Assembly (NCBI GenBank): GCA_003444615.1
Contig: DLUN01000083.1
Span: forward strand, 1-5,161
Length of the DNA stretch: 5,161 bases
DNA from: Syntrophomonas sp.
Lineage (GTDB): Bacteria > Bacillota > Syntrophomonadia > Syntrophomonadales > Syntrophomonadaceae
Direction of reading: 5' to 3'
Below, piece after piece: positions 1 through 5,161 of this stretch. Position 1 is the first letter of the stretch; each line of letters starts with the position of its first letter. A model generated the notes under the pieces. The model searched no databases. It was not told the DNA's origin and saw only the letters and a list, made by a program, of their open reading frames with translations. The translations under genes and the position numbers were made by a program.

Positions 1-548
1 TCAATACGAGTATAGATAACCCCCGCACTGTCCATTTCCAGTTCAAACCAGGCACCTCGATTGGGAATCAAAGTGGCACCGTACAACACATTACCCGCTA
101 CATCCAGCCTATCACTGAAGTAAACTCCCGGTGATTTCACCAGCTGACTGACCACTACCCGCTCAGCTCCATTAATAATGAAGGTTCCATTGTCAGTCAT
201 CAGAGGGAGATCACCCATGTATACCTCAGATTCTTTAATCTCTCCGCTCTCCTTGTCGGTTAGTCGAACCTTTAATTTTAACGGAGCCTGATAGCTCATA
301 TCTCTTTCTTTGCAATCGAGAACAGAATACTTTGGCTCGCCCCGACTGTAATCAATAAAACTGAGTTCAAGATTACCGGTGAAGTCCTGTATCGGGAATA
401 CTTCATTGAGGGCTTCCCGCAGCCCGTGTTCCAAAAACCATTCATAGGAGCTTTTTTGGACCTGGATAAGGTTAGGCAATTCGATAGGTTCTTTGATCCG
501 GGAATAGCTAAGTCGTTCTACTCTTCCGTATCGTTCGATGTGGGCCAT
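1..548 (-). CDS. rpoB: RNA polymerase beta subunit, N-terminal part (cut by window edge)
   Basis: Beta subunit of RNA polymerase, which with beta' forms the catalytic centre of transcription in the cytoplasm. The first 182 codons are present, starting [16 protein letters not shown]; the rest lies beyond position 1. Conserved N-terminal beta motifs are clear: the start of the fold around residues 14-40 ([11 protein letters not shown]), [11 protein letters not shown] near 52-62, and the hallmark block at about 112-143 ([18 protein letters not shown], then [15 protein letters not shown]). The rifampicin-binding region lies downstream of the window and cannot be checked. The ATG at 548 is supported by AGAAGGGGTGA (568-558), about nine bases upstream of it. 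Unlike the Escherichia coli arrangement, rpoB here is separated from rplL by a terminator and another gene, and it has its own promoter at 686-714. Identity is certain; only completeness is lacking. Confidence 0.98.
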   Translation of the reverse strand, partial: MAHIERYGRVERLSYSRIKEPIELPNLIQVQKSSYEWFLEHGLREALNEVFPIQDFTGNLELSFIDYSRGEPKYSVLDCKERDMSYQAPLKLKVRLTDKESGEIKESEVYMGDLPLMTDNGTFIINGAERVVVSQLVKSPGVYFSDRLDVAGNVLYGATLIPNRGAWFELEMDSAGVIYTRI

Positions 549-588
549 TAAAAGTATTCACCCCTTCTATTTAATCCCAAAAGAGTGA

Positions 589-617
589 AAAGCAAGGTCT
601 ATGTGCAACCTCGCTTT
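589..617 (-). promoter_or_regulatory. Hairpin in the rpoB 5' untranslated leader
   Basis: Read on the minus strand, AAAGCGAGGT (617-608) pairs with ACCTTGCTTT (598-589) to give a 10-bp stem with one G-U pair and a nine-base loop. It lies 41 nt upstream of the rpoB ATG, inside the roughly 130-nt leader predicted from the promoter at 686-714. No run of T follows immediately, so it does not look like an intrinsic terminator. A smaller TTAAG/CTTAA dyad lies just upstream at 622-634. The pairing is seen directly; a regulatory or RNA-stability role is inference. Confidence 0.3.
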
Positions 618-685
618 AACCTTAAGCGTCTTAATAGTCTGGCAAAGACACACTTCTCCATCATCAATCGTAATGGCAATTATTA

Positions 686-714
686 ATGTTAGCATAAGAC
701 TAATTGACAGTCAA
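686..714 (-). promoter_or_regulatory. Predicted sigma-A-type promoter of rpoB
   Basis: On the minus strand, a -35 box TTGACT (714-709) and a -10 box TAACAT (691-686) are separated by 17 bases. TGC directly precedes the -10 box, giving an extended -10. Transcription would begin near 679, leaving about 130 nt before the rpoB ATG at 548. The -35 box starts only seven bases after the stop codon of the upstream membrane-protein gene. It sits inside an 11-base palindrome, TTGACAGTCAA (704-714), which might be chance or an operator. Box match, spacing and location together make this a convincing promoter. Confidence 0.75.
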
Positions 715-721
715 GGAAAAT

Positions 722-1414
722 TTATTCTTTCTGTTCTTCTGTTTCTGTAAAGCTGTCGTCAACCCCCTCCATGGCCAAATTTTCCAGGGAATACTCTTCT
801 TCAATCAGTTTATGCACGCGGCGTATACTGCGCAGGAACAGTAATCCGATAATTATAACCGCCCCTACTACCAGAATAACACCCACAACAAGTCCATGAA
901 AAACGGTGGCTTTCAGCAGCAGTTCTCCCGTAGCCATCTCGTCAAGACGACTCAGTTGCCATACCGCCTCCTGACTATCAATGATACTATCAGCGGTGTG
1001 AGCGCGAATGAAGCCCGGTAATTTGATGGAAAGCTGAGCATCCGGTACAATAGCTATCTGGTAATATAGCCCCTTTTGGTCAGCAGAATAATCTTCACCA
1101 TAAATAAAGGCCGACTCCAGTATCAGATAATTGCGATTCTCTATCCTAAGAGGTAAACGGTCAGCCTTCTGAGTGTATGACGTCCAATCGGCGGTCGTAC
1201 GTGTTAAAACCAAATTGCCCTGATTATCGGTAGATGTTTCCCATTCTCCTTCACCCATTTCCAAATCCATTTTTTCTAATGTAACGGTTTCTAGTATACT
1301 CCCATCGTCCTGCCAGGTGAGTTGCCAGTCTACAGCCTGGGCCAACGCCGGTACAGGGTTTACCAATAACAATAAACTCCACAGTAAAAGGGTCCAACAG
1401 ATTCGTTTTCTCAT
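722..1414 (-). CDS. Predicted exported single-pass membrane protein of unknown function
   Basis: A 230-residue protein that I do not recognise. It begins MRKRICWTLLLWSLLLL, a typical signal peptide, with a likely cleavage site at ALAQA/V after residue 27. Residues 28-170 form a polar, beta-rich stretch with many Trp, Tyr and Thr residues and no cysteine. A hydrophobic helix at about 173-194 is followed by RSIRRVHK, which predicts an outside N-domain and an inside tail. The tail (about 203-230) is very acidic. The layout recalls LppM/DUF3153-like surface proteins, but that is a weak guess with no motif behind it. The ATG at 1414 follows GGAAGGG (1433-1427) by 12 bases, rather far; three overlapping ATGs at 1416-1424 are in another frame and would not give the signal peptide. 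It lies between the rplL terminator and the rpoB promoter, so it is probably transcribed alone or by read-through. No terminator follows it. Confidence 0.85.
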   Translation of the reverse strand: MRKRICWTLLLWSLLLLVNPVPALAQAVDWQLTWQDDGSILETVTLEKMDLEMGEGEWETSTDNQGNLVLTRTTADWTSYTQKADRLPLRIENRNYLILESAFIYGEDYSADQKGLYYQIAIVPDAQLSIKLPGFIRAHTADSIIDSQEAVWQLSRLDEMATGELLLKATVFHGLVVGVILVVGAVIIIGLLFLRSIRRVHKLIEEEYSLENLAMEGVDDSFTETEEQKE

Positions 1415-1498
1415 CCATCATCATTTCCCTTCCATTGACAATTTAAACCTATATTAAGGGTATACTAGAAAAATATATGCATCAATATTAAAGTAATA

Positions 1499-1527
1499 AT
1501 ATTAACGCAAATCTTTTATTTAGTAAA
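1499..1527 (-). promoter_or_regulatory. Possible promoter of the membrane-protein gene
   Basis: Just downstream of the rplL terminator, the minus strand has TTTACT (1527-1522), 17 bases, then TAATAT (1504-1499), each matching four of six consensus bases. It would start transcription near 1492, about 78 nt before the ATG at 1414. The whole stretch 1435-1540 is very AT-rich and holds other weaker -10-like hexamers, so the exact promoter is uncertain. Some promoter is expected here because the gene follows an intrinsic terminator. Confidence 0.35.
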
Positions 1528-1537
1528 CGGTTTTTCA

Positions 1538-1576
1538 TAATAAAACCCCGCTTGCAATGTCCCATGCAAGCGGGGT
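1538..1576 (-). terminator. Intrinsic terminator after rplL
   Basis: On the minus strand, ACCCCGCTTGCA (1576-1565) pairs perfectly with TGCAAGCGGGGT (1556-1545) around an eight-base loop. A TTTTATTAT tract follows, starting at 1545. It begins 36 nt after the rplL stop codon. The strong GC-rich stem and T-rich tail are classic for Rho-independent termination, closing the ribosomal-protein unit before the membrane-protein gene. The opposite strand lacks a T tract, so it works in one direction only. Confidence 0.9.
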
Positions 1577-1612
1577 CACTATTGATAGCAGTCTTAATGG
1601 ACTAGTCAAACC

Positions 1613-1990
1613 TTATTTAACTTCTACAGAGCCACCAGCTTCTTCAATTTTGGCTTTGATGCTGTCAGCCTCTTCTTTATTAACTTTTTCCTTAATGGGC
1701 TTGGGCGCACCGTCAACCAAGTCTTTGGATTCTTTAAGACCTAAGCCGGTAATTTCACGAACCGCTTTGATAACATTAACTTTTTTCTCTCCAGCGGAAG
1801 TAAGAATAACATCAAATTCGGTCTTTTCTTCAGCAGCTTCTGGAGCAGCAGCAGGAGCGGCAGCAGCAGCTACAGCTACGGGAGCAGCAGCGCTAACGCC
1901 GAATTCTTCTTCCAGAGCTTTAACCAGCTCAGATAATTCTAAAACAGTTAAACCCTTAACAATATCAATAACTTCCTGTACTTTACTCAT
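1613..1990 (-). CDS. rplL: 50S ribosomal protein L7/L12
   Basis: L7/L12 is the multi-copy stalk protein of the 50S subunit. Its dimers bind L10 and recruit translation GTPases (EF-Tu, EF-G, IF2). The product is 125 residues, a normal length. Residues 1-32 form the helical dimerisation and L10-binding domain, and 33-55 are an alanine/proline-rich hinge ([20 protein letters not shown]). Residues 56-125 are the factor-binding C-terminal domain, with [20 protein letters not shown] and DGAPKPIKE. The start is the ATG at 1990. The reading frame stays open up to an ATG at 2020, but the extra ten codons contain the ribosome site AGGAGGT (2003-1997) six bases before 1990, so the longer form is rejected. 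The gene follows rplJ by 34 nt and ends the operon at the terminator 1538-1576. Confidence 0.98.
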   Translation of the reverse strand: MSKVQEVIDIVKGLTVLELSELVKALEEEFGVSAAAPVAVAAAAAPAAAPEAAEEKTEFDVILTSAGEKKVNVIKAVREITGLGLKESKDLVDGAPKPIKEKVNKEEADSIKAKIEEAGGSVEVK

Positions 1991-2024
1991 TTTATAACCT
2001 CCTAATTGCTTTCGATTCAATATG

Positions 2025-2549
2025 CTAGCCAGCCTGTTTTTGTTCGCGGATCTGATCCAAAGCTCTTACCAGGCCAGTTAGATTAGCGTTCAAAACGTAT
2101 ACCAAATTATTGATAGGAGCCTGCATGGTTCCCAGTACCTGGGCAACGAGAACTTCTTTGGATGGCAAGTCAGCTAGAGCCTTTATTTTATCAGCAGTAA
2201 CTAACTGTCCTTCCAGCACTCCTACCTTAACCTCAAGTTTTTTGTACTGTTTAATAAACTCATAAACAGCTTTAGCTGGTCCTACCGGGTCTTCCTTGCT
2301 GAAAACTACTGCATTAGGGCCGGAGATATGCTCAATAACATCCTCATGGCCGCTATTTTTCAGGGCAAACTCCATCATAGTGTTTTTTATGACCTGATAC
2401 TCAACCCCCGGAGCACGCAGTTTACCCCGCAGTTCAGTCATCTCATCAACGGTTAGCCCCCGATAATCAGTAAATACTACCAAAGTAGCATCTTCGACCT
2501 TTTGCTGCAATTCAGCTACAACTTTTTTCTTGGCTTCAATATTGGGCAT
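2025..2549 (-). CDS. rplJ: 50S ribosomal protein L10
   Basis: L10 anchors L7/L12 dimers to 23S rRNA at the base of the GTPase-associated stalk, next to L11. The product has 174 residues, typical for Firmicutes. The N-terminal RNA-binding domain carries the usual features: [33 protein letters not shown] (about 24-41) and [11 protein letters not shown] (53-63). [20 protein letters not shown] follows at about 76-95. The C-terminal helix from about 144 ([20 protein letters not shown]) is where L12 dimers bind. The ATG at 2549 is preceded by AGGGGGTGA, with about seven bases between them. Upstream lie an L10 leader and attenuator (2598-2745), so L10, probably as a complex with L12, should repress its own operon. 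Identity is certain. Confidence 0.98.
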   Translation of the reverse strand: MPNIEAKKKVVAELQQKVEDATLVVFTDYRGLTVDEMTELRGKLRAPGVEYQVIKNTMMEFALKNSGHEDVIEHISGPNAVVFSKEDPVGPAKAVYEFIKQYKKLEVKVGVLEGQLVTADKIKALADLPSKEVLVAQVLGTMQAPINNLVYVLNANLTGLVRALDQIREQKQAG

Positions 2550-2597
2550 TCAGTTGTCACCCCCTTTTTTACCAGATGCGTAAACAGCGCAGCTATG

Positions 2598-2627
2598 AAA
2601 AAACCTCTGCAGCTCTTGCAGAGGTTT
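2598..2627 (-). terminator. Intrinsic terminator (attenuator) in the rplJ leader
   Basis: Read on the minus strand, AAACCTCTGCA (2627-2617) pairs perfectly with TGCAGAGGTTT (2611-2601) around a five-base loop, and the T run continues through 2598. It stands 48 nt before the rplJ ATG, after rplA and the L10 leader, so it would stop transcripts before rplJ unless an antiterminator forms. A near copy of its 3' arm occurs upstream at 2671-2680, giving that antiterminator partner. In Bacillus subtilis, L10-L12 binding to the leader is known to favour such termination. Confidence 0.85.
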
Positions 2628-2745
2628 GATTGACATAAAAACCGAAAAATGGATTATGCCTTTATTTCATAACCTCGGCAGGCGAACCATGTTCTTTAAG
2701 ACCTTAAGTAGGTCACCGGCTGTCTACAGTCGTTTGTATTCAATT
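2628..2745 (-). promoter_or_regulatory. L10 leader (ribosomal protein autoregulatory RNA)
   Basis: The untranslated RNA between rplA and rplJ carries the sequence signs of the L10 leader: GACTGTAGACAGCCGGTG (2731-2714), a local GACCT/AGGTC hairpin (2714-2700), and CGCCTGCCGAGGTTATG (2684-2668). Known L10 leaders have this AGACAG...CCTGCCGAGG pattern, in which the two blocks come together to form the binding site for the L10(L12) complex. The block TGCCGAGGTT (2680-2671) can instead pair with the 5' arm of the terminator at 2598-2627, so protein binding and antitermination would compete. Exact ends are approximate. The call rests on recognition by eye; a covariance search would settle it. Confidence 0.8.
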
Positions 2746-2753
2746 TCATTCAT

Positions 2754-2782
2754 AGTTTACCGGCTAGCTGCCATCAGAGCAA
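2754..2782 (-). promoter_or_regulatory. Possible internal promoter for rplJ-rplL at the end of rplA
   Basis: The minus strand has TTGCTC (2782-2777), 17 bases, then TAAACT (2759-2754), each with four of six consensus matches. The -10 hexamer contains the rplA stop codon TAA. Transcription would begin near 2747, almost exactly where the L10 leader starts, which makes it attractive as a separate promoter for rplJ-rplL. Matches of this quality occur by chance, so this remains tentative. Confidence 0.35.
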
Positions 2783-3458
2783 GGGGATTAATTTTAACCC
2801 CAGGACTCATAGTGGAGCAAACTGTCACTGAACGCAGGTATTGCCCTTTGGCTGCTGGCGGTTTTGCTTTAATCAGAGCATCGACAAACACCGTCATATT
2901 CTCCATCAGCTTTTCCGTTTCAAAGGAAGCTCTGCCAATGGGAGCATGAATAATAGCGGTTTTATCAACCCGGTATTCGATACGCCCTGCTTTTAGCTCA
3001 TTGATGGTGCGTTCGATATCAAAAGTAACGGTGCCAGCTTTGGGGTTGGGCATTAAGCCACGGGGGCCTAGTAGTTTACCCAGTTTACCCACCACACTCA
3101 TCATGTCCGGGGTAGCAACCGCAACTTCAAAATCAAACCATCCACCTTGGATTTTCTCAGCCAGTTCTTCACCGCCCACATAATCAGCACCAGCATTTTC
3201 AGCTTCCTTGGCTTTGTCACCTTTAGCAAATACCAATACCCGACGGGTCTTACCGGTGCCATGGGGCAAACTGACGGTTCCTCTGACCTGTTGGTCAGCA
3301 TGACGGGGGTCAACCCCTAATTTAACATGAATTTCAATAGTCTCATCAAACTTGGCAGTGGCCATTTGCTTAACCAGATCCAGTGCTTCACCAGGTTCAT
3401 ACATTTGGTGTCGATCAAATTTAGTTAAATGCTCTTTATAAGTTTTGCTTCTCTTCAT
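2757..3458 (-). CDS. rplA: 50S ribosomal protein L1
   Basis: L1 forms the mobile L1 stalk of the 50S subunit on 23S rRNA and helps release deacylated tRNA from the E site. The product has 233 residues, the usual bacterial length. The family signature is at about 123-138 ([16 protein letters not shown]), followed by [10 protein letters not shown]. The N-terminus ([10 protein letters not shown], then [20 protein letters not shown]) and the C-terminal part ([19 protein letters not shown], then SPGVKIN) are also typical. The first and last segments form domain I and the middle (about 68-158) forms domain II. The ATG at 3458 has an eight-base gap from AGGAGGT (3473-3467). The gene lies 47 nt after rplK, the usual pairing. 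In many bacteria L1 also represses the L11-L1 unit, but I see no clear L1-binding mimic near rplK here. Confidence 0.98.
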   Translation of the reverse strand: MKRSKTYKEHLTKFDRHQMYEPGEALDLVKQMATAKFDETIEIHVKLGVDPRHADQQVRGTVSLPHGTGKTRRVLVFAKGDKAKEAENAGADYVGGEELAEKIQGGWFDFEVAVATPDMMSVVGKLGKLLGPRGLMPNPKAGTVTFDIERTINELKAGRIEYRVDKTAIIHAPIGRASFETEKLMENMTVFVDALIKAKPPAAKGQYLRSVTVCSTMSPGVKINPLALMAASR

Positions 3459-3505
3459 ATCTCATAACCTCCTGTGGTACAGCGGATTGATTATCCTCCC
3501 ACTTA

Positions 3506-3931
3506 TTAGTCTACTACTTCGATACCCATACTACGTGCTGTTCCCTCAATCATGCGAAGGGCTGCCTCTAAATCAACGGCATTCAAGTCATTCTTTTTCA
3601 TTTCGGCAATCTCAACCAACTTTGCCCGGGTAACCTTTCCTACCTTATTCTTATTGGGTTCCCCAGAAGCGGTCTCAATTCCCGCTGCCTTTTTAAGCAG
3701 ATCGGAAGCCGGCGGAGACTTTAATACAAAGGTGAAGGAACGATCTTCGTAGACCGTAATCTCTACTGGTACAATAAAACCAGTTTGATTGGCTGTCTTA
3801 GCATTGTATTCCTTACAAAAGCCCATAATATTAACACCATGCTGACCTAGTGCTGGTCCAACCGGTGGTGCGGGTGTTGCTTTGCCGGCTTGTATCTGCA
3901 AGGATACTTTACCCACTACCTTTTTGGCCAC
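3506..3931 (-). CDS. rplK: 50S ribosomal protein L11
   Basis: L11 binds the 1070-region of 23S rRNA in the GTPase-associated centre. It is the thiostrepton target region and is needed for RelA-type stringent signalling. The product has 141 residues, exactly the normal size. The N-terminal domain has [20 protein letters not shown], including the proline turn near 20-26. The rRNA-binding C-terminal domain carries [14 protein letters not shown] (71-84), [19 protein letters not shown] and [15 protein letters not shown]. The start codon is GTG at 3931, with AAGGAGGTG (3945-3937) five bases upstream; the family N-terminus MAKKVVG confirms it. The gene starts 18 nt after nusG and is co-transcribed with it. 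Confidence 0.98.
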   Translation of the reverse strand: MAKKVVGKVSLQIQAGKATPAPPVGPALGQHGVNIMGFCKEYNAKTANQTGFIVPVEITVYEDRSFTFVLKSPPASDLLKKAAGIETASGEPNKNKVGKVTRAKLVEIAEMKKNDLNAVDLEAALRMIEGTARSMGIEVVD

Positions 3932-3949
3932 TTTTTCACCTCCTTAAAC

Positions 3950-4549
3950 CTACATCTTTTCAATTTGTTCATAATCAAGTTCTACAGGAGTCTCCCTGCC
4001 GAACATGGATATATTAACCCTGATTTTACCGCGATCAGGCAGCAACTCCCTGACCACCCCTTCAAAGTTAGCAAAGGGTCCGGTTTTTACCCGTATGCTC
4101 TCTCCTACTTCCACATCAATGATCTTGGGCTTAGCACCTTCAATAAGCCCCATTCGCTTGAATATGCGCTCCATCTCTTCAGGCTGCAGAGGAATAGGCT
4201 TTGTTCCGCTTCCTACAAAACCAGTTACACCTGGAGTATGGCGAACCACGTACCAAGAGTCTTCATCCATAATCATGTTGACGATAACATATCCGGGAAA
4301 GACCCGCTTATAACTGACTTTCCGCTTACCGCCTTTGTATTCGATCTCCTCTTCTTCGGGAATTAACACTTCGAATATTTTGTCCTGCATGCCCATGGAT
4401 TCGACCCTTTTGGCCAAGTCTACTTTGATTTTGTTTTCATATCCGGAATAGGTATGTACCACATACCATTCGCCGGGATACTCTTTTTCATGGACGCCTT
4501 TCTCAGGAGTATTCTGGTCCAGATGCTCCTCGGTCGTGATGGGAACCAC
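3950..4549 (-). CDS. nusG: Transcription termination/antitermination factor NusG
   Basis: NusG binds RNA polymerase across the clamp and contacts ribosomal S10 or Rho, affecting pausing, termination and transcription-translation coupling. The NGN domain spans about 27-135: WYVVHTYSGYENKIK (28-42), RVFPGYVIVNMIM, and SWYVVRHTPGVTGFVGSGTK (98-117). The KOW domain covers about 147-199, with VKTGPFANFEGVVREL and ISMFGRETPVELDYEQIEKM. The product is 199 residues as given, longer than the roughly 175-180 usual in Firmicutes because of an acidic extension of about 20 residues before the first conserved Trp. The start is unsettled: the GTG at 4549 overlaps the AGGAGG ribosome site (4554-4549), which makes it a poor choice, while an in-frame ATC at 4540 sits at ideal spacing. 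The gene lies 17 nt after secE, the standard order. Confidence 0.96.
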   Translation of the reverse strand: MVPITTEEHLDQNTPEKGVHEKEYPGEWYVVHTYSGYENKIKVDLAKRVESMGMQDKIFEVLIPEEEEIEYKGGKRKVSYKRVFPGYVIVNMIMDEDSWYVVRHTPGVTGFVGSGTKPIPLQPEEMERIFKRMGLIEGAKPKIIDVEVGESIRVKTGPFANFEGVVRELLPDRGKIRVNISMFGRETPVELDYEQIEKM

Positions 4550-4554
4550 CTCCT
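4549..4554 (-). promoter_or_regulatory. nusG ribosome binding site overlapping the apparent GTG start
   Basis: AGGAGG occupies 4554-4549 on the minus strand, and its last G is the first base of the only in-frame GTG. In-frame codons after it are GTT, CCC, ATC (4540-4538), ACG and ACC. The eight-base gap to ATC is the normal distance, and an in-frame TGA at 4561-4559 excludes a start farther upstream. This site therefore argues against GTG as the true start. Confidence 0.6.
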
Positions 4555-4566
4555 CTACTCAGTCTT

Positions 4567-4809
4567 TTAGGCAAACGCATCGAACAATAGCTTCATCAGC
4601 GCTGATAGACCCATGTCAAATAACCAGATGATAATGGCTACCAGGGTTACGGCCACAAGAACCACCCCTGTGTAGGCAACCAACTGACGACGGTCGGGCC
4701 AATGCACTTTTTTCAGTTCACCGTAGACACTGCGGAAATACTCAACAGTGTTCTCCCAGCGAGTTTTAAGATTTACGCCTTCTTTTTTGGCGGGTGTACT
4801 TTTGGACAC
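4567..4809 (-). CDS. secE: Preprotein translocase subunit SecE
   Basis: SecE is the small clamp subunit of the SecYEG translocon in the cytoplasmic membrane. The product has 80 residues with one membrane span, the short form common outside the enterobacteria. Residues 18-43 form the amphipathic helix (WENTVEYFRSVYGELKKVHWP) with the conserved ELKKVHWP motif at 31-38. The membrane helix is at about 45-66 (AYTGVVLVAVTLVAIIIWLF). The start is GTG at 4809; an in-frame TGA at 4818-4816 excludes longer forms. The ribosome site is weak: GGGGATGTGA (4825-4816) resembles a degraded GGAGGTGA about six bases before the start. It lies between rpmG (20 nt away) and nusG, the conserved Firmicutes order. 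Confidence 0.96.
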   Translation of the reverse strand: MSKSTPAKKEGVNLKTRWENTVEYFRSVYGELKKVHWPDRRQLVAYTGVVLVAVTLVAIIIWLFDMGLSALMKLLFDAFA

Positions 4810-4829
4810 AGGTTTTCACATCCCCGCTA

Positions 4830-4979
4830 TTACTTGATTTCTTTGTGAATCGTATGAGCATTGCAGAATTTGCAATACTTACGAATTTCAAACTTCTGGG
4901 TGTGTTTTTTCTTATCTTTAGTAGTCGTATAGTTGCGCTGTTTGCACTCTGAACATGCTAAGGTAATTCCCACTCTCAT
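4830..4979 (-). CDS. rpmG: 50S ribosomal protein L33, zinc-ribbon form
   Basis: L33 is a small protein of the 50S subunit near the E site. The product has 49 residues, starting [12 protein letters not shown] and ending HTIHKEIK. Two cysteine pairs, C9-S-E-C12 and C36-K-F-C39, make a complete zinc ribbon. This is therefore the zinc-binding (C+) paralogue type, not the cysteine-free version that some bacteria switch to when zinc is scarce. [20 protein letters not shown] is typical of the family. The ATG at 4979 is eight bases after GGAGGTG (4994-4988). The nearby ATG at 4984 is out of frame and stops after two codons. It is the first gene after the promoter at 5020-5048, as in the Firmicutes rpmG-secE-nusG arrangement. 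Confidence 0.97.
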   Translation of the reverse strand: MRVGITLACSECKQRNYTTTKDKKKHTQKFEIRKYCKFCNAHTIHKEIK

Positions 4980-5019
4980 TGCATCGACACCTCCATCCTT
5001 CGCACAAAATACCTAGAAT

Positions 5020-5048
5020 AATCTATCACAAGGCTGGTCGGCTGTCAA
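5020..5048 (-). promoter_or_regulatory. Predicted sigma-A-type promoter of the rpmG-secE-nusG-rplKA operon
   Basis: The minus strand has a perfect -35 box TTGACA (5048-5043), 17 bases, and a -10 box TAGATT (5025-5020) preceded by TGA, giving an extended -10. Transcription would start near 5013, leaving a short leader of about 34 nt before the rpmG ATG. It is the strongest promoter match in the window and suits a highly expressed ribosomal-protein operon. Confidence 0.85.
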
Positions 5049-5083
5049 TAAAGGGAAACCTGGGCTCAATTTGAAAAGTCTGA

Positions 5084-5107
5084 CAGCAGAGGAGTACTCC
5101 CCTGCTG
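5084..5107 (-). terminator. Strong dyad, possible terminator of an upstream gene
   Basis: This is a 24-base inverted repeat with CAGCAGGGGAGT on one side and ACTCCTCTGCTG on the other (minus strand), centred on AGTACT, with one G-U pair. As RNA it would fold into a roughly 10-bp stem with a small loop. A short TTTT occurs only after a six-base gap, so it is not an ideal intrinsic terminator. It lies 35 bases upstream of the rpmG promoter -35 box. It could end transcription from a gene beyond the window or be a protein-binding dyad. The remaining bases 5108-5161 show no supportable gene. Confidence 0.4.
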
Positions 5108-5161
5108 CTCGATAATCATAAACCGGTGTTCTATGTTGTTAGCCCCTGTATTAATCAATAG

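Noticed and set aside
1435..1466. Plus-strand TTGACA followed by TATACT
   Set aside because: The spacing is 20 bases, too long for a sigma-A promoter, and no plus-strand gene follows; it faces the rplL terminator.
1557..1997. Plus-strand open frame of 146 codons opposite rplL
   Set aside because: It is the antisense of rplL; its Ala/Ser-rich product simply mirrors the GC-biased hinge codons, and it has no ribosome site or family resemblance.
1991..2020. Ten-codon N-terminal extension of L7/L12 from an upstream ATG
   Set aside because: The extension is a translation of the AGGAGGT ribosome site itself, and L7/L12 proteins begin at MSKVQEV.
2626..2949. Plus-strand open frame of 107 codons across the rplA-rplJ spacer
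   Set aside because: It runs across the L10 leader and the antisense of rplA, with no ribosome site; the RNA element on the minus strand explains the region better.
3890..4366. Plus-strand open frame of 158 codons opposite rplK and nusG
   Set aside because: It is antisense to two certain genes, lacks a ribosome site, and its product resembles nothing known.
5108..5161. Possible end of an upstream gene or tRNA at the right edge
   Set aside because: Only 54 bases are available; no tRNA fold, conserved motif or clear coding frame can be supported.

Overview
The window is a ribosomal-protein and RNA-polymerase gene cluster read entirely from the minus strand, so genes run from high to low coordinates. 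The order is rpmG, secE, nusG, rplK, rplA, rplJ, rplL, an unrecognised membrane-protein gene, then the 5' part of rpoB, which runs off the left edge. The protein sequences (NusG with WYVVHTYSGYENK, a four-cysteine L33, a short single-span SecE, the RpoB N-terminus), strong AGGAGG-type ribosome sites and a Firmicutes-type L10 leader with an attenuator point to a low-to-moderate-GC Firmicute, most likely class Clostridia. Genus is not determined; a Syntrophomonas-like relative is only a guess.

Right part (about 3500-5161): an extended -10 sigma-A-type promoter at 5020-5048 drives rpmG-secE-nusG-rplK-rplA. The spacing between genes in this run is 17-47 nt. Beyond the promoter lies a strong dyad (5084-5107), then 54 bases in which no gene can be supported. 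Centre (about 1540-2760): after rplA comes a 207-nt spacer with the L10 leader, an intrinsic terminator acting as an attenuator, and a possible extra promoter overlapping the rplA stop codon. Then come rplJ and rplL, followed by a clean intrinsic terminator. Left part (1-1540): a signal-peptide plus single-TM protein of unknown function, then a strong promoter with a roughly 130-nt untranslated leader before rpoB.

The genes serve translation and transcription together. L11, L1, L10 and L7/L12 build the ribosomal L1 stalk and the GTPase-associated centre. L33 is a 50S protein, SecE is part of the SecYEG translocon, NusG couples RNA polymerase to ribosomes or Rho, and RpoB is the polymerase beta subunit. 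L10 with L12 probably controls its own synthesis through the leader.

No new multi-gene system is visible; this is mainly a conserved housekeeping cluster. The points most worth a second look are: the unknown membrane gene between rplL and rpoB, placed as its own transcription unit; the nusG start, where the Shine-Dalgarno overlaps the GTG and best fits an AUC codon; the near-duplicate sequence in the L10 leader that gives a ready antiterminator; and the structured rpoB leader. All calls are from reading the sequence, with no database search.
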